From: Sphingomonas faeni
GTDB lineage: Bacteria > Pseudomonadota > Alphaproteobacteria > Sphingomonadales > Sphingomonadaceae
Assembly (NCBI RefSeq): GCF_003053745.1
Contig: NZ_QAYE01000002.1
Location: 186,001-250,000 of the forward strand
Length of the DNA: 64,000 nt
Direction of reading: 5' to 3'
Shown piece after piece: positions 23,638 through 32,646 of this stretch; within the stretch, counting starts at the first letter, position 1, and each line of letters starts with the position of its first letter. The position numbers and the translations under genes were made by a program. The notes below the pieces were generated by a model that saw only the letters and a program-made list of their open reading frames with translations, did no database searches and had not been told where the DNA came from.

Positions 23638-24795
23638 CTAGGCGCGGTTCACCCGAACATGGCGAGGAGCCACGGCCGCGATATCGTTCACGCCCGCCAG
23701 CGTCATCGTACGCTCGAACTCCTCAGTGAGCAGCGTCAGTACGCGGTCGACGCCTGCCTCTCCGCCTGCCGCCAAGCCGTACAGATAGGGGCGCCCGATC
23801 GAACAGGCGGTGGCGCCCAGCGCCAGCGCCTTCACGATGTCCGAGCCGCGCCGGATGCCGCCGTCGCATATGACGTCGGGCGCATCGCCGATGGCGTCGC
23901 GCACTGCCGCGATCTGGTCGATCGGCGCAGGCGCGCCATCGAGCTGGCGACCGCCGTGATTGGAGACCATCACGCCGGTTGCGCCCGACGCGATCGAACG
24001 CCGGGCGTCCTCGGGCGTCATCACGCCCTTGATCGCGAGCGGGCCGTTCCATTCGCGGGCAAGCCATTCGACGTCGCGCCAACCGACCGAGCGATCGAAC
24101 TGGCCGCCGATATAGTCGAACAGGGTCATCGGCCCCGATGCGAGCGCGTCGATCTTGTGGCTGACGTTCGCGAGATCGAATTTCGATCCTGTCATTGCAG
24201 GCAGCGACCATGAGGGATGACGCGCAAAGCTCATGAGCGACTTGAGCGTCAGCTTTGGCGGCAGCGACAGTCCGCTGCGCCGGTCTCGCTCGCGGTTGCC
24301 GGCGACGGGTGTATCTACGGTCAGCGCCAGCCCGTGGAAACCTGCGTCCCGGCAGCGCGCGACGAACTCCGTGGTCAGGCCGCGGTCCTTGAAGATGTAG
24401 ATCTGGAAGACCTTCGGCCCAGAAAATGCCTGGGCAAGGTCTTCGAGCCGCGTCGTTCCCATCGTCGACAGGCTGTAAAGAATCCCGTGTCGCGCGGCAG
24501 CACGCGCGACGGCGAGTTCGGCGTGGCCGTGGAACATCCGGGTAAGGCCGGTCGGCGCCAGCATCAGCGGCCAGCGTGATGGCTGTCCGAACAGCGTCGT
24601 GCCGGTCCGGATAGCCGAGACATCGTTCAGCACGTCCGGCACCAACTCGTAGTGCGAGAACGCGTCGACGTTTCGGCGCAGCGACACCTCGTCGTCGGCA
24701 CCACCGTCGATATAGTCGAAGATCGGTCGCGGCAGCCGTTTGCGTGCCAGCAGACGCAGGTCGGCTATGTTGTTCGCCCGTCGAAGTCGCGTCAT
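23638..24795 (-). CDS. lldD: FMN-dependent alpha-hydroxy-acid oxidising protein (L-lactate dehydrogenase type)
   Basis: The 385-residue enzyme starts at MTRLRRANNIADLR; the frame is open far upstream but the extra sequence is not protein-like. It shows the (S)-2-hydroxyacid oxidase family features: PRPIFDYIDGGADDEVSLRRN (about 22-42), LAPTGL (FMN site), the substrate-binding DTPVAGNRERDRR (about 178-190) and the catalytic SNHGGRQLDG (about 280-289) with DGGIRRGSDIVKALALGA (FMN phosphate). Such enzymes oxidise L-lactate, mandelate or glycolate and feed electrons to the membrane. A D-specific flavoprotein is encoded 6 kb away in the regulated locus, so the two may act on both enantiomers. Confidence 0.9.
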   Translation of the reverse strand: MTRLRRANNIADLRLLARKRLPRPIFDYIDGGADDEVSLRRNVDAFSHYELVPDVLNDVSAIRTGTTLFGQPSRWPLMLAPTGLTRMFHGHAELAVARAAARHGILYSLSTMGTTRLEDLAQAFSGPKVFQIYIFKDRGLTTEFVARCRDAGFHGLALTVDTPVAGNRERDRRSGLSLPPKLTLKSLMSFARHPSWSLPAMTGSKFDLANVSHKIDALASGPMTLFDYIGGQFDRSVGWRDVEWLAREWNGPLAIKGVMTPEDARRSIASGATGVMVSNHGGRQLDGAPAPIDQIAAVRDAIGDAPDVICDGGIRRGSDIVKALALGATACSIGRPYLYGLAAGGEAGVDRVLTLLTEEFERTMTLAGVNDIAAVAPRHVRVNRA

Positions 24796-25002
24796 CGGTC
24801 CTGCCACTTTTCTATCGCCACTGATTGCGTCCGTGATCAGAATGTCGAAGATGCGATTGTAATCTGCGCGCGGTCGGAGCGCGCTACAAAGGGCTTCGCT
24901 GTGCCCGTCCGCTGGTTGGCTGTGCCTCCCAACGACATCGGGCGTAAAACCAAGTTCTTGGGTACCTCGCGACGAGTTGATCACAAGCAGGGGAATAGAC
25001 GC

Positions 25003-25470
25003 GTGGGTGTACGTCATCGGTTGATCGGCATGGCAGCCAAGCTGGTTTGGCGGATCGCCAGACCCCGCACGATCGGTGTTCGCGCGCTCCTGCTGGACCG
25101 GGACGGGCGGGTCGCGCTGGTGCGGCATACCTATGCCGATCACTGGTATCTGCCGGGCGGCGGCGTGAAGAGGGGCGAGAGTATCGCCGCCGCGCTGATG
25201 CGCGAGCTTGCCGAGGAGGTGGTGATCGCCGACCCGGTGATCGAGCGGGTGCTCGGCGTCTATCACAGTCGCGGGGAGGGCAAGGACGACCACATCGTGA
25301 TCTTCGTCGTGCGAACCGCGGCGAGCGGTGTTCTCGCCCGCGCTGACCTGCAGGAGATCGAACAGGCGGGCTGGTTCCCGCTGGGCGACCTGCCAGAGAC
25401 AACATTGCCGGCGACCCGACGGCGCATCGCCGAATACCAGCAGGGCGCGATCGGGACCGGGGCCTGGTAA
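25003..25470 (+). CDS. Nudix hydrolase
   Basis: The 155-residue protein has a complete Nudix box: GGGVKRGESIAAALMRELAE followed by EV (about residues 48-69), matching GX5EX7REUXEEXGU. GTG at 25003 is chosen because AGGGGA lies eight bases before it; ATG at 25030 is the alternative. Family members cleave nucleoside diphosphate derivatives with magnesium. It is divergent from the hydroxy-acid oxidase gene, and no functional link to either neighbour is evident. Confidence 0.85.
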   Translation: MGVRHRLIGMAAKLVWRIARPRTIGVRALLLDRDGRVALVRHTYADHWYLPGGGVKRGESIAAALMRELAEEVVIADPVIERVLGVYHSRGEGKDDHIVIFVVRTAASGVLARADLQEIEQAGWFPLGDLPETTLPATRRRIAEYQQGAIGTGAW

Positions 25471-25602
25471 CGCGGGCGCTCGTCGGCCCACCGGACTGCA
25501 CGATAAAAGCAACGATGCGCATAACGTGAGTTCGCGACGTACTTTGCCGGACTGCTACCTTAGTCCTCCGACCGCGGCTGCGGATCGGGAGGAGAGAACA
25601 TC

Positions 25603-27087
25603 GTGAGCGAACCAATCGTTTCGACCGCCGACGGTATCGTGCAGGGGAGTGCCGCGGGCGACGTGCGGCGGTTCCTCGGCGTGCCCTACGCCGCGGCGCC
25701 GGTGGGCGCGAACCGGTTCGCGCCGCCACAACCGGTCATGCCGTGGCAAGGCGTGCGCGACGCGACGGTGGCCGGCCCCAACGCGCCGCAGCGGACCAAG
25801 GCGTTTCCCGGCCTCGATACCGTACCGCTGATCGGCGAGGGCTGGGCGCCGGGCGACGAGTATCTGACGGCAAATATCTGGCGCCCCGACGACGATCGGA
25901 CTGGCCTGCCGGTGATGGTGTTCATCCACGGCGGCGGGTTCGTGATCGGCAGCAAGGACGCGCCGGTACAAGACGGCAGCACGTTCGCCCGCGATGGCGT
26001 GATCTGCGTCGCAATTAATTACCGGATGGGCGTGGACGGTTTCCTGCCGATCCCCGGTGTGCTGACCAACCTTGGTCTCCGCGACATGATCGCGGCGCTG
26101 ACGTGGATACGAGACGGCATCACCGCGTTCGGCGGCGATCCGGGCAACGTCACGGTGTTCGGTGAGTCCGCGGGTGCCATGGCGATCGCCGACCTGATCG
26201 CCTCGCCGCTCGCCAAGGGATTGTTCCGGCGCGCCATCATTCAAAGCGGGCATGGCGGGATGACGCGCTCGGTCCCGGTGATGCAGCGGCTGGTGAAGAA
26301 GCTCGCGAAGATCTTGAAAATCACGCCCGACGCGGCCGGTTTTGGCAGCGTAGCGTATGACCGCCTGATCGACGCGGTCGAGGCGGTATCGGCACCCACT
26401 GCGCGGATCAATCTGCGCGACGAGGCGGGCCACGAACCGGTGTTCGGAATCAGCCGCTTCGTCCCCGTCCACGGCGACGACGTGCTGCCGGAGCGTCCGC
26501 TCGATGCGCTGGCGAACGGCGCGGGCGCGGAGGTGGACCTGCTGATTGGGACCAATGCGGAGGAGATGAACCTGTATCTCGTCCCCACCGGCGTGCGCGA
26601 CAAGATCGGACGGTTGCTGGCGACCTATGTCCTCCACAAATCCCAACCCCGTGCGCGGCAAGTGCTGAAGGCGTACGGGATCGGCACGAAGGGCAAGAAG
26701 CCGGGGCAGGCGCTGACCGATGCGATGAACGATCTCGTCTTTCGCTGGCCCGCACGGCGGTTTGCCGAAGCGCACAAGGGGCGCACGCACATGTACGAGT
26801 TCGACTGGCGGTCGCCGATGTTCGGCGGCGAGCTGGGCGCGTCGCACGGCATGGAACTGCCGTTCGTGTTCGACACCTTGGCGTGTGCGACCGGCGAGCA
26901 GGGCTTGTGCGGCCCCAATCCGCCACATGATCTCGCCGAACGGATGCACGCGCTGTGGATCCGGTTCGCGACCGATGGCCGCCTGCCCTGGGTCGAATTC
27001 GATGCCGAGACGCGGCAGGTCTATTCGCTTGTCGGGCAGGAGGCGCGGCATGAGCCCGTCATGCCGGCCGCACCCTTCCTGCCCTGA
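25603..27087 (+). CDS. Type B carboxylesterase
   Basis: The 494-residue alpha/beta hydrolase belongs to the carboxylesterase/lipase type B family. The oxyanion-hole segment VFIHGGGFVIGS (about 106-117), the nucleophile elbow VFGESAGAMA (about 184-193, Ser188) and HGMELPFVF (about 411-419, catalytic His) are visible. No signal peptide is present, so it is probably cytoplasmic. An SDR gene starts 9 bp after its stop. In the context of a TonB receptor, a second esterase and hydroxy-acid dehydrogenases it may cleave an imported ester. Confidence 0.9.
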   Translation: MSEPIVSTADGIVQGSAAGDVRRFLGVPYAAAPVGANRFAPPQPVMPWQGVRDATVAGPNAPQRTKAFPGLDTVPLIGEGWAPGDEYLTANIWRPDDDRTGLPVMVFIHGGGFVIGSKDAPVQDGSTFARDGVICVAINYRMGVDGFLPIPGVLTNLGLRDMIAALTWIRDGITAFGGDPGNVTVFGESAGAMAIADLIASPLAKGLFRRAIIQSGHGGMTRSVPVMQRLVKKLAKILKITPDAAGFGSVAYDRLIDAVEAVSAPTARINLRDEAGHEPVFGISRFVPVHGDDVLPERPLDALANGAGAEVDLLIGTNAEEMNLYLVPTGVRDKIGRLLATYVLHKSQPRARQVLKAYGIGTKGKKPGQALTDAMNDLVFRWPARRFAEAHKGRTHMYEFDWRSPMFGGELGASHGMELPFVFDTLACATGEQGLCGPNPPHDLAERMHALWIRFATDGRLPWVEFDAETRQVYSLVGQEARHEPVMPAAPFLP

Positions 27088-27096
27088 GGACCGACG

Positions 27097-27858
27097 ATGT
27101 ATCTCGAACGATTGAAGCTGACCGGCCGCCGTGCGCTCGTGACCGGTGGCGCGGCGGGGATTGGTCTGGCGTGTGCCGAGGCGCTGGCGGAGATGGGCGC
27201 CCGCGTAACGATTGCCGATCACGACGAAGCAGCGATTGCGGCCGGGCAGGCGGTGCTCGCGGACAAGGGCTATGCGGTCGACGGCATCGCCATGGACGTG
27301 ACCGATTCGGCGCGCGTGACGGAAGTTGCAGACCGGCTTGGCGCGATCGACATCCTCGTCAATAACGCCGGCATCGCGCGCAGTGACACCCCAGCGGAAG
27401 ACGTCGCCGACGAGCATTGGCTGAACGTGCTCGACGTCAATCTCAACGGTACCTTCTGGTGCGCGCGCGCCTTTAGCCGGCACATGCTGGCGGCGGGGAA
27501 GGGCGCAATCGTCAATGTCGGGTCGATGAGCGGTTTCATCGTCAACCGACCGCAACCGCAGAGCTATTACAACGCGTCGAAAGCCGCAGTGCATCAGCTT
27601 ACCAAGAGCCTTGCCGCCGAATGGGCGCCGCGCGGCGTGCGCGTCAACGCGGTTGCGCCGACCTATATCAACACCGTTCTCAACAGCTTCGCGGATCGTG
27701 AGGGCGAAATGTTCAAGCGCTGGATCGACGGCACGCCGCAGGGCCGTCTCGGCGAACCCGAAGAAGTCGCGTCGATCGTTGCATTCCTGGCCTCGGATGC
27801 GGCGAGCCTGATGACAGGTAGCATCGTCCTCGCCGACGGCGGCTATAGCTGCTGGTAG
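27097..27858 (+). CDS. SDR family oxidoreductase
   Basis: The 253-residue classical SDR has TGGAAGIG (about 13-20), NNAG (about 88-91), a catalytic Ser in NVGSMSG and the YYNASK tyrosine-lysine motif (about 155-160), with PTYINT beyond. The sequence resembles sugar-alcohol/gluconate-type dehydrogenases. It follows the carboxylesterase gene by 9 bp and precedes the operator and TonB receptor gene, so it probably oxidises an alcohol released by that pathway. Confidence 0.9.
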   Translation: MYLERLKLTGRRALVTGGAAGIGLACAEALAEMGARVTIADHDEAAIAAGQAVLADKGYAVDGIAMDVTDSARVTEVADRLGAIDILVNNAGIARSDTPAEDVADEHWLNVLDVNLNGTFWCARAFSRHMLAAGKGAIVNVGSMSGFIVNRPQPQSYYNASKAAVHQLTKSLAAEWAPRGVRVNAVAPTYINTVLNSFADREGEMFKRWIDGTPQGRLGEPEEVASIVAFLASDAASLMTGSIVLADGGYSCW

Positions 27859-27918
27859 CGCACCGATCGGCGAAGCCCGCGAGCCGGACGGCATAGCACG
27901 AGACCTTTCATACAGGTA

Positions 27919-27933
27919 AGCTATCGGATAGCT
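27919..27933. promoter_or_regulatory. 15-bp palindrome AGCTATCGGATAGCT before TonB receptor
   Basis: Perfect arms AGCTATC/GATAGCT surround a central G, 55 bp before the receptor start. The same palindrome with a central C occurs at 33974-33988 before the AraC/GntR gene pair. The size and symmetry fit a GntR/FadR-type operator. Confidence 0.65.
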
Positions 27934-27987
27934 CTGACTGTAGAAGTAGCCGGCAATGGATCGGCGCTCTACAGGGATGAGGATCCA

Positions 27988-30171
27988 ATGCGCTTTAAGA
28001 CATTGCTCGCCGCCGGATGCGCCGCCGCCGCCTTCACCACCGTGCCAGCCTTCGCTCAGGACGCTGCCGTATCGGCGACGCAGGGCGCTGCCGATACGGC
28101 CAAGACCGCAACGCCCGTCAGCTCCGATGACATCGTCGTCACCGCCCGCCAGCGCCAGGAGTCGCTGAAGGATGTGCCGATCGCAGTGACCGCGATCACC
28201 GGCGATCGGCTGAAGGAGCTTCAGGTCAACACGGTGAAGGACATTGCGTCCTACACGCCGGGTCTCAACATCAATTCGGACAGCGTCGGTCGCGCGTTCG
28301 TGTCGATCCGCGGCATCGGTACGACGCTGATCGACACCGTACAGCCCGGCGTCGGTATCTTCATCGACGGCGTCTATCAGCCGAACACGTCCTACCTCAA
28401 CTCGCCGATCGTCGACGTTGCGCGGATCGAAGTGCTGCGCGGGCCGCAGGGGACGCTGTTCGGCAACAACACGCTAGGTGGCGCGATCAACGTCATAACA
28501 CGCCAGCCTGGTAACGAATGGGAAGGGCGGTTCGACGCCGCGGTCGCCGGCACGGACAATTACGCGTCGGTCTCGGGCTCGGTCAGCGGGCCGATCGTGC
28601 GCGATTTGCTGCAGTTCCGGATCGGCGCGTCCTATCACGAGCAGGACGGCTTCATGCGCAACACGCTGACGGTCGGCGACATGAACCCGCTGAAGCAGCA
28701 GAGCATCGGCGGCACGCTCCGCTTCACGCCCGCCGACTGGGCGGTGTTCACCGTCAACGGCAACTACGACCAGGCCGCGGGCGGCAGCACGTCGTACATC
28801 CACGTCGCCGGGCCGACCGATTACCGCCTCGACGGCGCGACCAACGTCCTGAACCGCGCGGTGATCGATTATTACGGCGCGAACGTGAAGGGCGAGTTCG
28901 ACGTCGCTTCGCTGAAAACCAAGATCACCGCGATCGGGGCCTACAACCAGAAGGATCTCTCCACGACCGGTGATGGCGACTACAGCGTTGTCGACCTGTT
29001 GCGCGCGAGCGGTACGTCGACGCTCAAGACGAAGACCGCCGAACTGCGCTTCGATACGCAGTGGAGCGATGCCTTCTCGACGTTGATCGGGCTGTACGGC
29101 AACCGCTACACGCAGACGAGCGATCAGCTGACGACGATCGATTTCCGCGCGCTGCTGGGGCCGACCTTCCCGGCGCCGGCATCGACTACGCCGTCGTCGA
29201 CCTACGTCCGCAACGACACCCGCGCGATCTTCGCGACCGCGTTCCTCAAGATGGGCACGCTCGATCTCGCGGTTGGTGGCCGCTACGATCACCAGAAGCT
29301 GGTCGCGAGCCAGGTCAACGGCACGACGCCCTATTCGGCGCCCGACTACAAGAAGGACCAGTTCCAGCCACGCGTCACGCTGACGCAGCACTGGACGCCG
29401 GCGGTGATGAGCTACGCATCGGTCGCCAAGGGTATTCGGGGGGGCGGCCAGAACGGACCTGGCACGCGGCCGCAGGACGCGACGTACAAGGGCGACAATG
29501 TCTGGACCTACGAACTCGGTACGAAGTTCGATGCGTTCGACCGTCGCCTGACGATCAACGCGGACGTGTTCTACAACGACTATAAGGACTTCATCGGCCA
29601 GAACTCGCTGGCACCGAGTGAGACCGGCGGGTTCGTCGCGATCAACCTGAATACCGGTACGGTCGAAAGCTACGGCGCCGAAGTGGAGGCGCATCTGCGC
29701 GTGACGAACCAGTGGCGGATCGATGCCGGCGCATCCTATCTCCATGCCCGCATCACCGACGACAGCCAGTATTTCGCGACCACCGGCGTCCACGTATCGA
29801 GCGACCGGATCATCTTCACGCCCGATTACAACTTCAACTTCAACACGACCTACACCGTGCCGGTCGGCGAGAATGCGGTGCTGCTCGATGCCGGGATCTT
29901 CGGGAAGGGCAGCCGCATCGGCTCCTCGCTCGACCCCAATGTCGCGCCGAAACTGTCGGCCTATGCGATCACCAACGCCTCGCTCGGCTTCCGTTTCTCG
30001 AGTGGCCTGACCATCACGGCGTTCGGCACGAACCTGTTCAACACCAAGTTCATCGAAAGCTATATCGACAAATCGGCGCTGGTACGGGCCGGGCTCGCAC
30101 CGCTGGCGGCGAACCTCGCGATCCAGGGCGACCGCCGCCGCTACGGCGTTCGCGCCAGCTTCCGGTTCTAG
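27988..30171 (+). CDS. TonB-dependent outer-membrane receptor
   Basis: The 727-residue protein has a signal peptide (MRFKTLLAAGCAAAAFTTVP, cleavage near AFAQ), a TonB-box-like DDIVVTA near residue 49, a plug domain (VPIAVTAITGDRLKEL; DVARIEVLRGPQGTLFGNNTLGG) and a 22-strand-type barrel ending in RYGVRASFRF with C-terminal Phe. It is of the iron-complex/outer-membrane receptor type common in sphingomonads for substrates other than iron. It is preceded by the shared palindrome and followed after 1 bp by a flavoprotein gene, so it is the probable uptake component of the locus. Confidence 0.92.
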   Translation: MRFKTLLAAGCAAAAFTTVPAFAQDAAVSATQGAADTAKTATPVSSDDIVVTARQRQESLKDVPIAVTAITGDRLKELQVNTVKDIASYTPGLNINSDSVGRAFVSIRGIGTTLIDTVQPGVGIFIDGVYQPNTSYLNSPIVDVARIEVLRGPQGTLFGNNTLGGAINVITRQPGNEWEGRFDAAVAGTDNYASVSGSVSGPIVRDLLQFRIGASYHEQDGFMRNTLTVGDMNPLKQQSIGGTLRFTPADWAVFTVNGNYDQAAGGSTSYIHVAGPTDYRLDGATNVLNRAVIDYYGANVKGEFDVASLKTKITAIGAYNQKDLSTTGDGDYSVVDLLRASGTSTLKTKTAELRFDTQWSDAFSTLIGLYGNRYTQTSDQLTTIDFRALLGPTFPAPASTTPSSTYVRNDTRAIFATAFLKMGTLDLAVGGRYDHQKLVASQVNGTTPYSAPDYKKDQFQPRVTLTQHWTPAVMSYASVAKGIRGGGQNGPGTRPQDATYKGDNVWTYELGTKFDAFDRRLTINADVFYNDYKDFIGQNSLAPSETGGFVAINLNTGTVESYGAEVEAHLRVTNQWRIDAGASYLHARITDDSQYFATTGVHVSSDRIIFTPDYNFNFNTTYTVPVGENAVLLDAGIFGKGSRIGSSLDPNVAPKLSAYAITNASLGFRFSSGLTITAFGTNLFNTKFIESYIDKSALVRAGLAPLAANLAIQGDRRRYGVRASFRF

Positions 30172-30172
30172 G

Positions 30173-31576
30173 ATGACCATGCATTTCGACCCGATAGAAC
30201 GCGCGCCGCTCGACCCGGCGTTCGTCGCGGCGCTCAAGCAGCGGTTCGGCGATGCGCTCCAGATGAGCGACGCGATGCGGCTTCACCACGGCAGCAGCGA
30301 GGCGCATTTCGCACCGATGCTGCCCGACGCGGTCGTCTTCGCGCGATCGACCGAGGAAGTGGTCGATCTCGTCAAGCTGTGCACCGCCGCCAAGGTGCCG
30401 ATCGTGGCGTTCGGCGCTGGTACCTCGATCGAAGGCAACACGCTGGCAGTGCACGGTGGCATCTCTGTCGACCTGTCCGAGATGACACAGATCGTCACGG
30501 TCAACGCCGAGGACTTCGACTGCACCGTGCAGGCCGGCGTCCGCCGCGAGCAGCTGAACGAGCATATCCGCGACCTGGGGCTGTTCTTCCCGATCGATCC
30601 CGGCGCCAACGCGACGATCGGCGGGATGGCGGCGACGCGGGCGAGCGGGACCAACGCGGTGCGGTACGGCACGATGCGCGAGGCGGTGCTGAGCCTGCGC
30701 GTGGTGACGCCCGACGGCCGCGAGATCCGCACCAGCCGCCGCGCGCGGAAGTCGGCGGCGGGGTATGACCTGACCCGGCTATTCGTCGGTTCCGAGGGGA
30801 CGCTCGGCATCATCACCGAGGTGACGCTGCGGCTGCACGGCATTCCCGAGGCGATCTCGTCCGCGGTGTGCAGCTTCGACACGCTGAACGGCGCAGTCGA
30901 CACGGTGGTGCAGGCGATCCAGATCGGCGTGCCGCTCGCCCGCGTCGAGATCCTCGACGACATGCAGATGAAGGCGGTCAACGCCTGGTCGAAGCTCGAC
31001 TATCCCGAACTGACGACGCTGTTCTTCGAATTCCACGGCTCGCCGCGCTATGTCGACGAACAGGCCGAGACGGTCCGCGAACTCGCGGCGGCAAACGGCG
31101 GCGGCGATTTCCGCTGGTCGAACCTGCCCGAGGAACGCTCGAAACTGTGGAAGGCACGGCACGAGGCGTATTACGCGGCGGTCAACCTGCGTCCCGGCGC
31201 GGTCGGCTGGGCGACCGACGTGTGCGTGCCGATCAGCCGGTTGGCAGAGTGCATCGGCGAGACCAAGGCCGACCTCCAGGCCTCGTCGGTTCCGGCGACC
31301 ATTCTCGGCCATGTCGGCGACGGCAATTTCCACGTCGTCTTCTCGATCGATCCGGAGTCCGAGGCGGAACTGGCCGAGGTGTCGGCGATCAACGCAAGGA
31401 TGGTCGAGCGTGCGCTGGCGATGGACGGCACCTGCACCGGCGAGCACGGCATCGGCATCGGCAAGCAGGATTGGCTGGTCGCGGAACTGGGCGATGCGGT
31501 CGATCTGATGCGGACGTTGAAGCGTGCACTGGACCCACACAATCTGTTCAATCCGGGCAAGATCTTCGCGTTCTGA
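30173..31576 (+). CDS. FAD-linked oxidase, D-lactate dehydrogenase/glycolate oxidase type
   Basis: The 467-residue protein has a PCMH-type FAD-binding domain (AFGAGTSIEGNTLAVHGGI, about 80-98; DPGANATIGGMAATRASGTNAVRYG, about 142-166 in outline; GSEGTLGIITEVTLRLHG, about 204-221) and the C-terminal substrate domain with GHVGDGNFH (about 379-387) and GEHGIGIGKQ, as in D-lactate dehydrogenases (Dld/GlcD/D2HGDH). It should oxidise a D-2-hydroxyacid and pass electrons to cytochrome or quinone. The ATG lies directly after the receptor stop, implying co-transcription. Confidence 0.9.
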   Translation: MTMHFDPIERAPLDPAFVAALKQRFGDALQMSDAMRLHHGSSEAHFAPMLPDAVVFARSTEEVVDLVKLCTAAKVPIVAFGAGTSIEGNTLAVHGGISVDLSEMTQIVTVNAEDFDCTVQAGVRREQLNEHIRDLGLFFPIDPGANATIGGMAATRASGTNAVRYGTMREAVLSLRVVTPDGREIRTSRRARKSAAGYDLTRLFVGSEGTLGIITEVTLRLHGIPEAISSAVCSFDTLNGAVDTVVQAIQIGVPLARVEILDDMQMKAVNAWSKLDYPELTTLFFEFHGSPRYVDEQAETVRELAAANGGGDFRWSNLPEERSKLWKARHEAYYAAVNLRPGAVGWATDVCVPISRLAECIGETKADLQASSVPATILGHVGDGNFHVVFSIDPESEAELAEVSAINARMVERALAMDGTCTGEHGIGIGKQDWLVAELGDAVDLMRTLKRALDPHNLFNPGKIFAF

Positions 31577-31581
31577 AACTG

Positions 31582-31688
31582 CTCCCCTCCCTGGAAGGGA
31601 GGGGCTGGGGGTGGGTCGGCTTATTGGCAGGCGCTAGAGTGCGCCCCGAGCCGACCCACCCCCGACCCCTCCCTTCCAGGGAGGGGGA
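31582..31688. repeat. GC-rich long inverted-repeat element
   Basis: Two arms of about 39 bp (31582-31620 and 31650-31688) are nearly perfect reverse complements around a 29-bp spacer, and each arm contains its own CTCCC/GGGAG hairpin. It fills the gap between the flavoprotein and esterase genes. It looks like a dispersed REP/MITE-like intergenic element; a related but distinct one is at 38137-38260. It may form a strong RNA hairpin that attenuates read-through. Confidence 0.6.
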
Positions 31689-31701
31689 AGAAGGATTTGA
31701 T

Positions 31702-32637
31702 ATGGACAGCCTGCACCTCGTCGACCCTACGCTCCGCCCGCTGCTGGAAATCATGCCGCGGATATCGCTCACGGACGACATCCTGCCGGCGATGCGCGAC
31801 CGGCCCTCGATGTTTCCCCCGGCCGACGAGTCGCTGGCGACGCTGGAGATCCATACGGTTCCAGGGCCTGCCGGAGCGCCCGATATCGATTTGCACGCCT
31901 TCCGCCCGGTGGGCGTCACTGGCGTCCTGCCCTGTATCTATCACATCCACGGCGGCGGCTATGTGATGGGCAAGGTCAGCGAATATGATCCGTTGGTCCG
32001 CCCGCTGATCGCGGACCTGCAATGTATGATGGTGTCGGTCGAGTATCGCCTCGCGCCCGAGACGAATTTCCCCGGCCCGATCGAAGATTGTTATGCCGGG
32101 CTCGCCTGGACGATCGCTAATGCCGATATGCTCGGGATCGATCCGACCCGGCTTGGTGTGATGGGGCAGAGCGCGGGCGGCGGGTATGCCGCAGCGCTGG
32201 CGCTGATGGTGCGCGACCGTGGGGAGTATGCGCTCGCGTTCCAGCACCTGATCTACCCGATGCTGGATGATCGTACGTGCACCGCCGCGCCGCATCCGTA
32301 CGCCGGCGAGTTCATCTGGACCGCGCAGAGCAATCGCTTCGGCTGGAGTTCGTTGCTCGGTCACGCGCCTGGTGGCGACGACGTGTCGCCCTACGCGGCT
32401 CCCGCCCGCGCGACCGACCTTGGCAACCTGCCGCGTGCCTATATCGCGACCGGTGCGCTCGATCTCTTCGTCGACGAGGACATCGACTACGCGACGCGGC
32501 TGATCCGCGCGGGCGTGCCGGTCGAGCTTCACGTCTATCCCGGCGGCTATCACGCCTTCGATGTCTTCGCCGACGGTCCGGTCTCGCAACAGGCGCGCCG
32601 CGACAGCCACGAGGCACTGCGCCGTGCGCTTGCATAA
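31702..32637 (+). CDS. Alpha/beta hydrolase, hormone-sensitive-lipase family
   Basis: The 311-residue protein starts at MDSLHLVDPT after an AAGGA; upstream in-frame sequence crosses the repeat and flavoprotein gene and is rejected. HSL-family marks are YHIHGGGYVMG (about 79-89, oxyanion hole), GQSAGGGYA (about 155-163, nucleophile Ser157), Asp of ALDLFVDED and His of GGYHAFD near the C-terminus. It would hydrolyse short acyl esters in the cytoplasm. It is the second esterase of the locus and is followed after 9 bp by the MFS gene. Confidence 0.9.
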   Translation: MDSLHLVDPTLRPLLEIMPRISLTDDILPAMRDRPSMFPPADESLATLEIHTVPGPAGAPDIDLHAFRPVGVTGVLPCIYHIHGGGYVMGKVSEYDPLVRPLIADLQCMMVSVEYRLAPETNFPGPIEDCYAGLAWTIANADMLGIDPTRLGVMGQSAGGGYAAALALMVRDRGEYALAFQHLIYPMLDDRTCTAAPHPYAGEFIWTAQSNRFGWSSLLGHAPGGDDVSPYAAPARATDLGNLPRAYIATGALDLFVDEDIDYATRLIRAGVPVELHVYPGGYHAFDVFADGPVSQQARRDSHEALRRALA

Positions 32638-32646
32638 GGATCTCCC

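Noticed and set aside
24796-25512. N-terminal extension of the hydroxyacid oxidase
   Set aside because: It is antisense to the Nudix hydrolase gene and has no family features.
25555-27894. 779-codon minus-strand frame
   Set aside because: It is antisense to the carboxylesterase and SDR genes, His/Arg/Asp-rich without domains, a typical high-GC shadow.
28474-30237. 587-codon minus-strand frame
   Set aside because: It is antisense to the TonB receptor and shows shadow composition.
31582-31688. CRISPR-like or terminator array
   Set aside because: It has only one pair of arms, with no regularly spaced direct repeats; treated as an inverted-repeat element.
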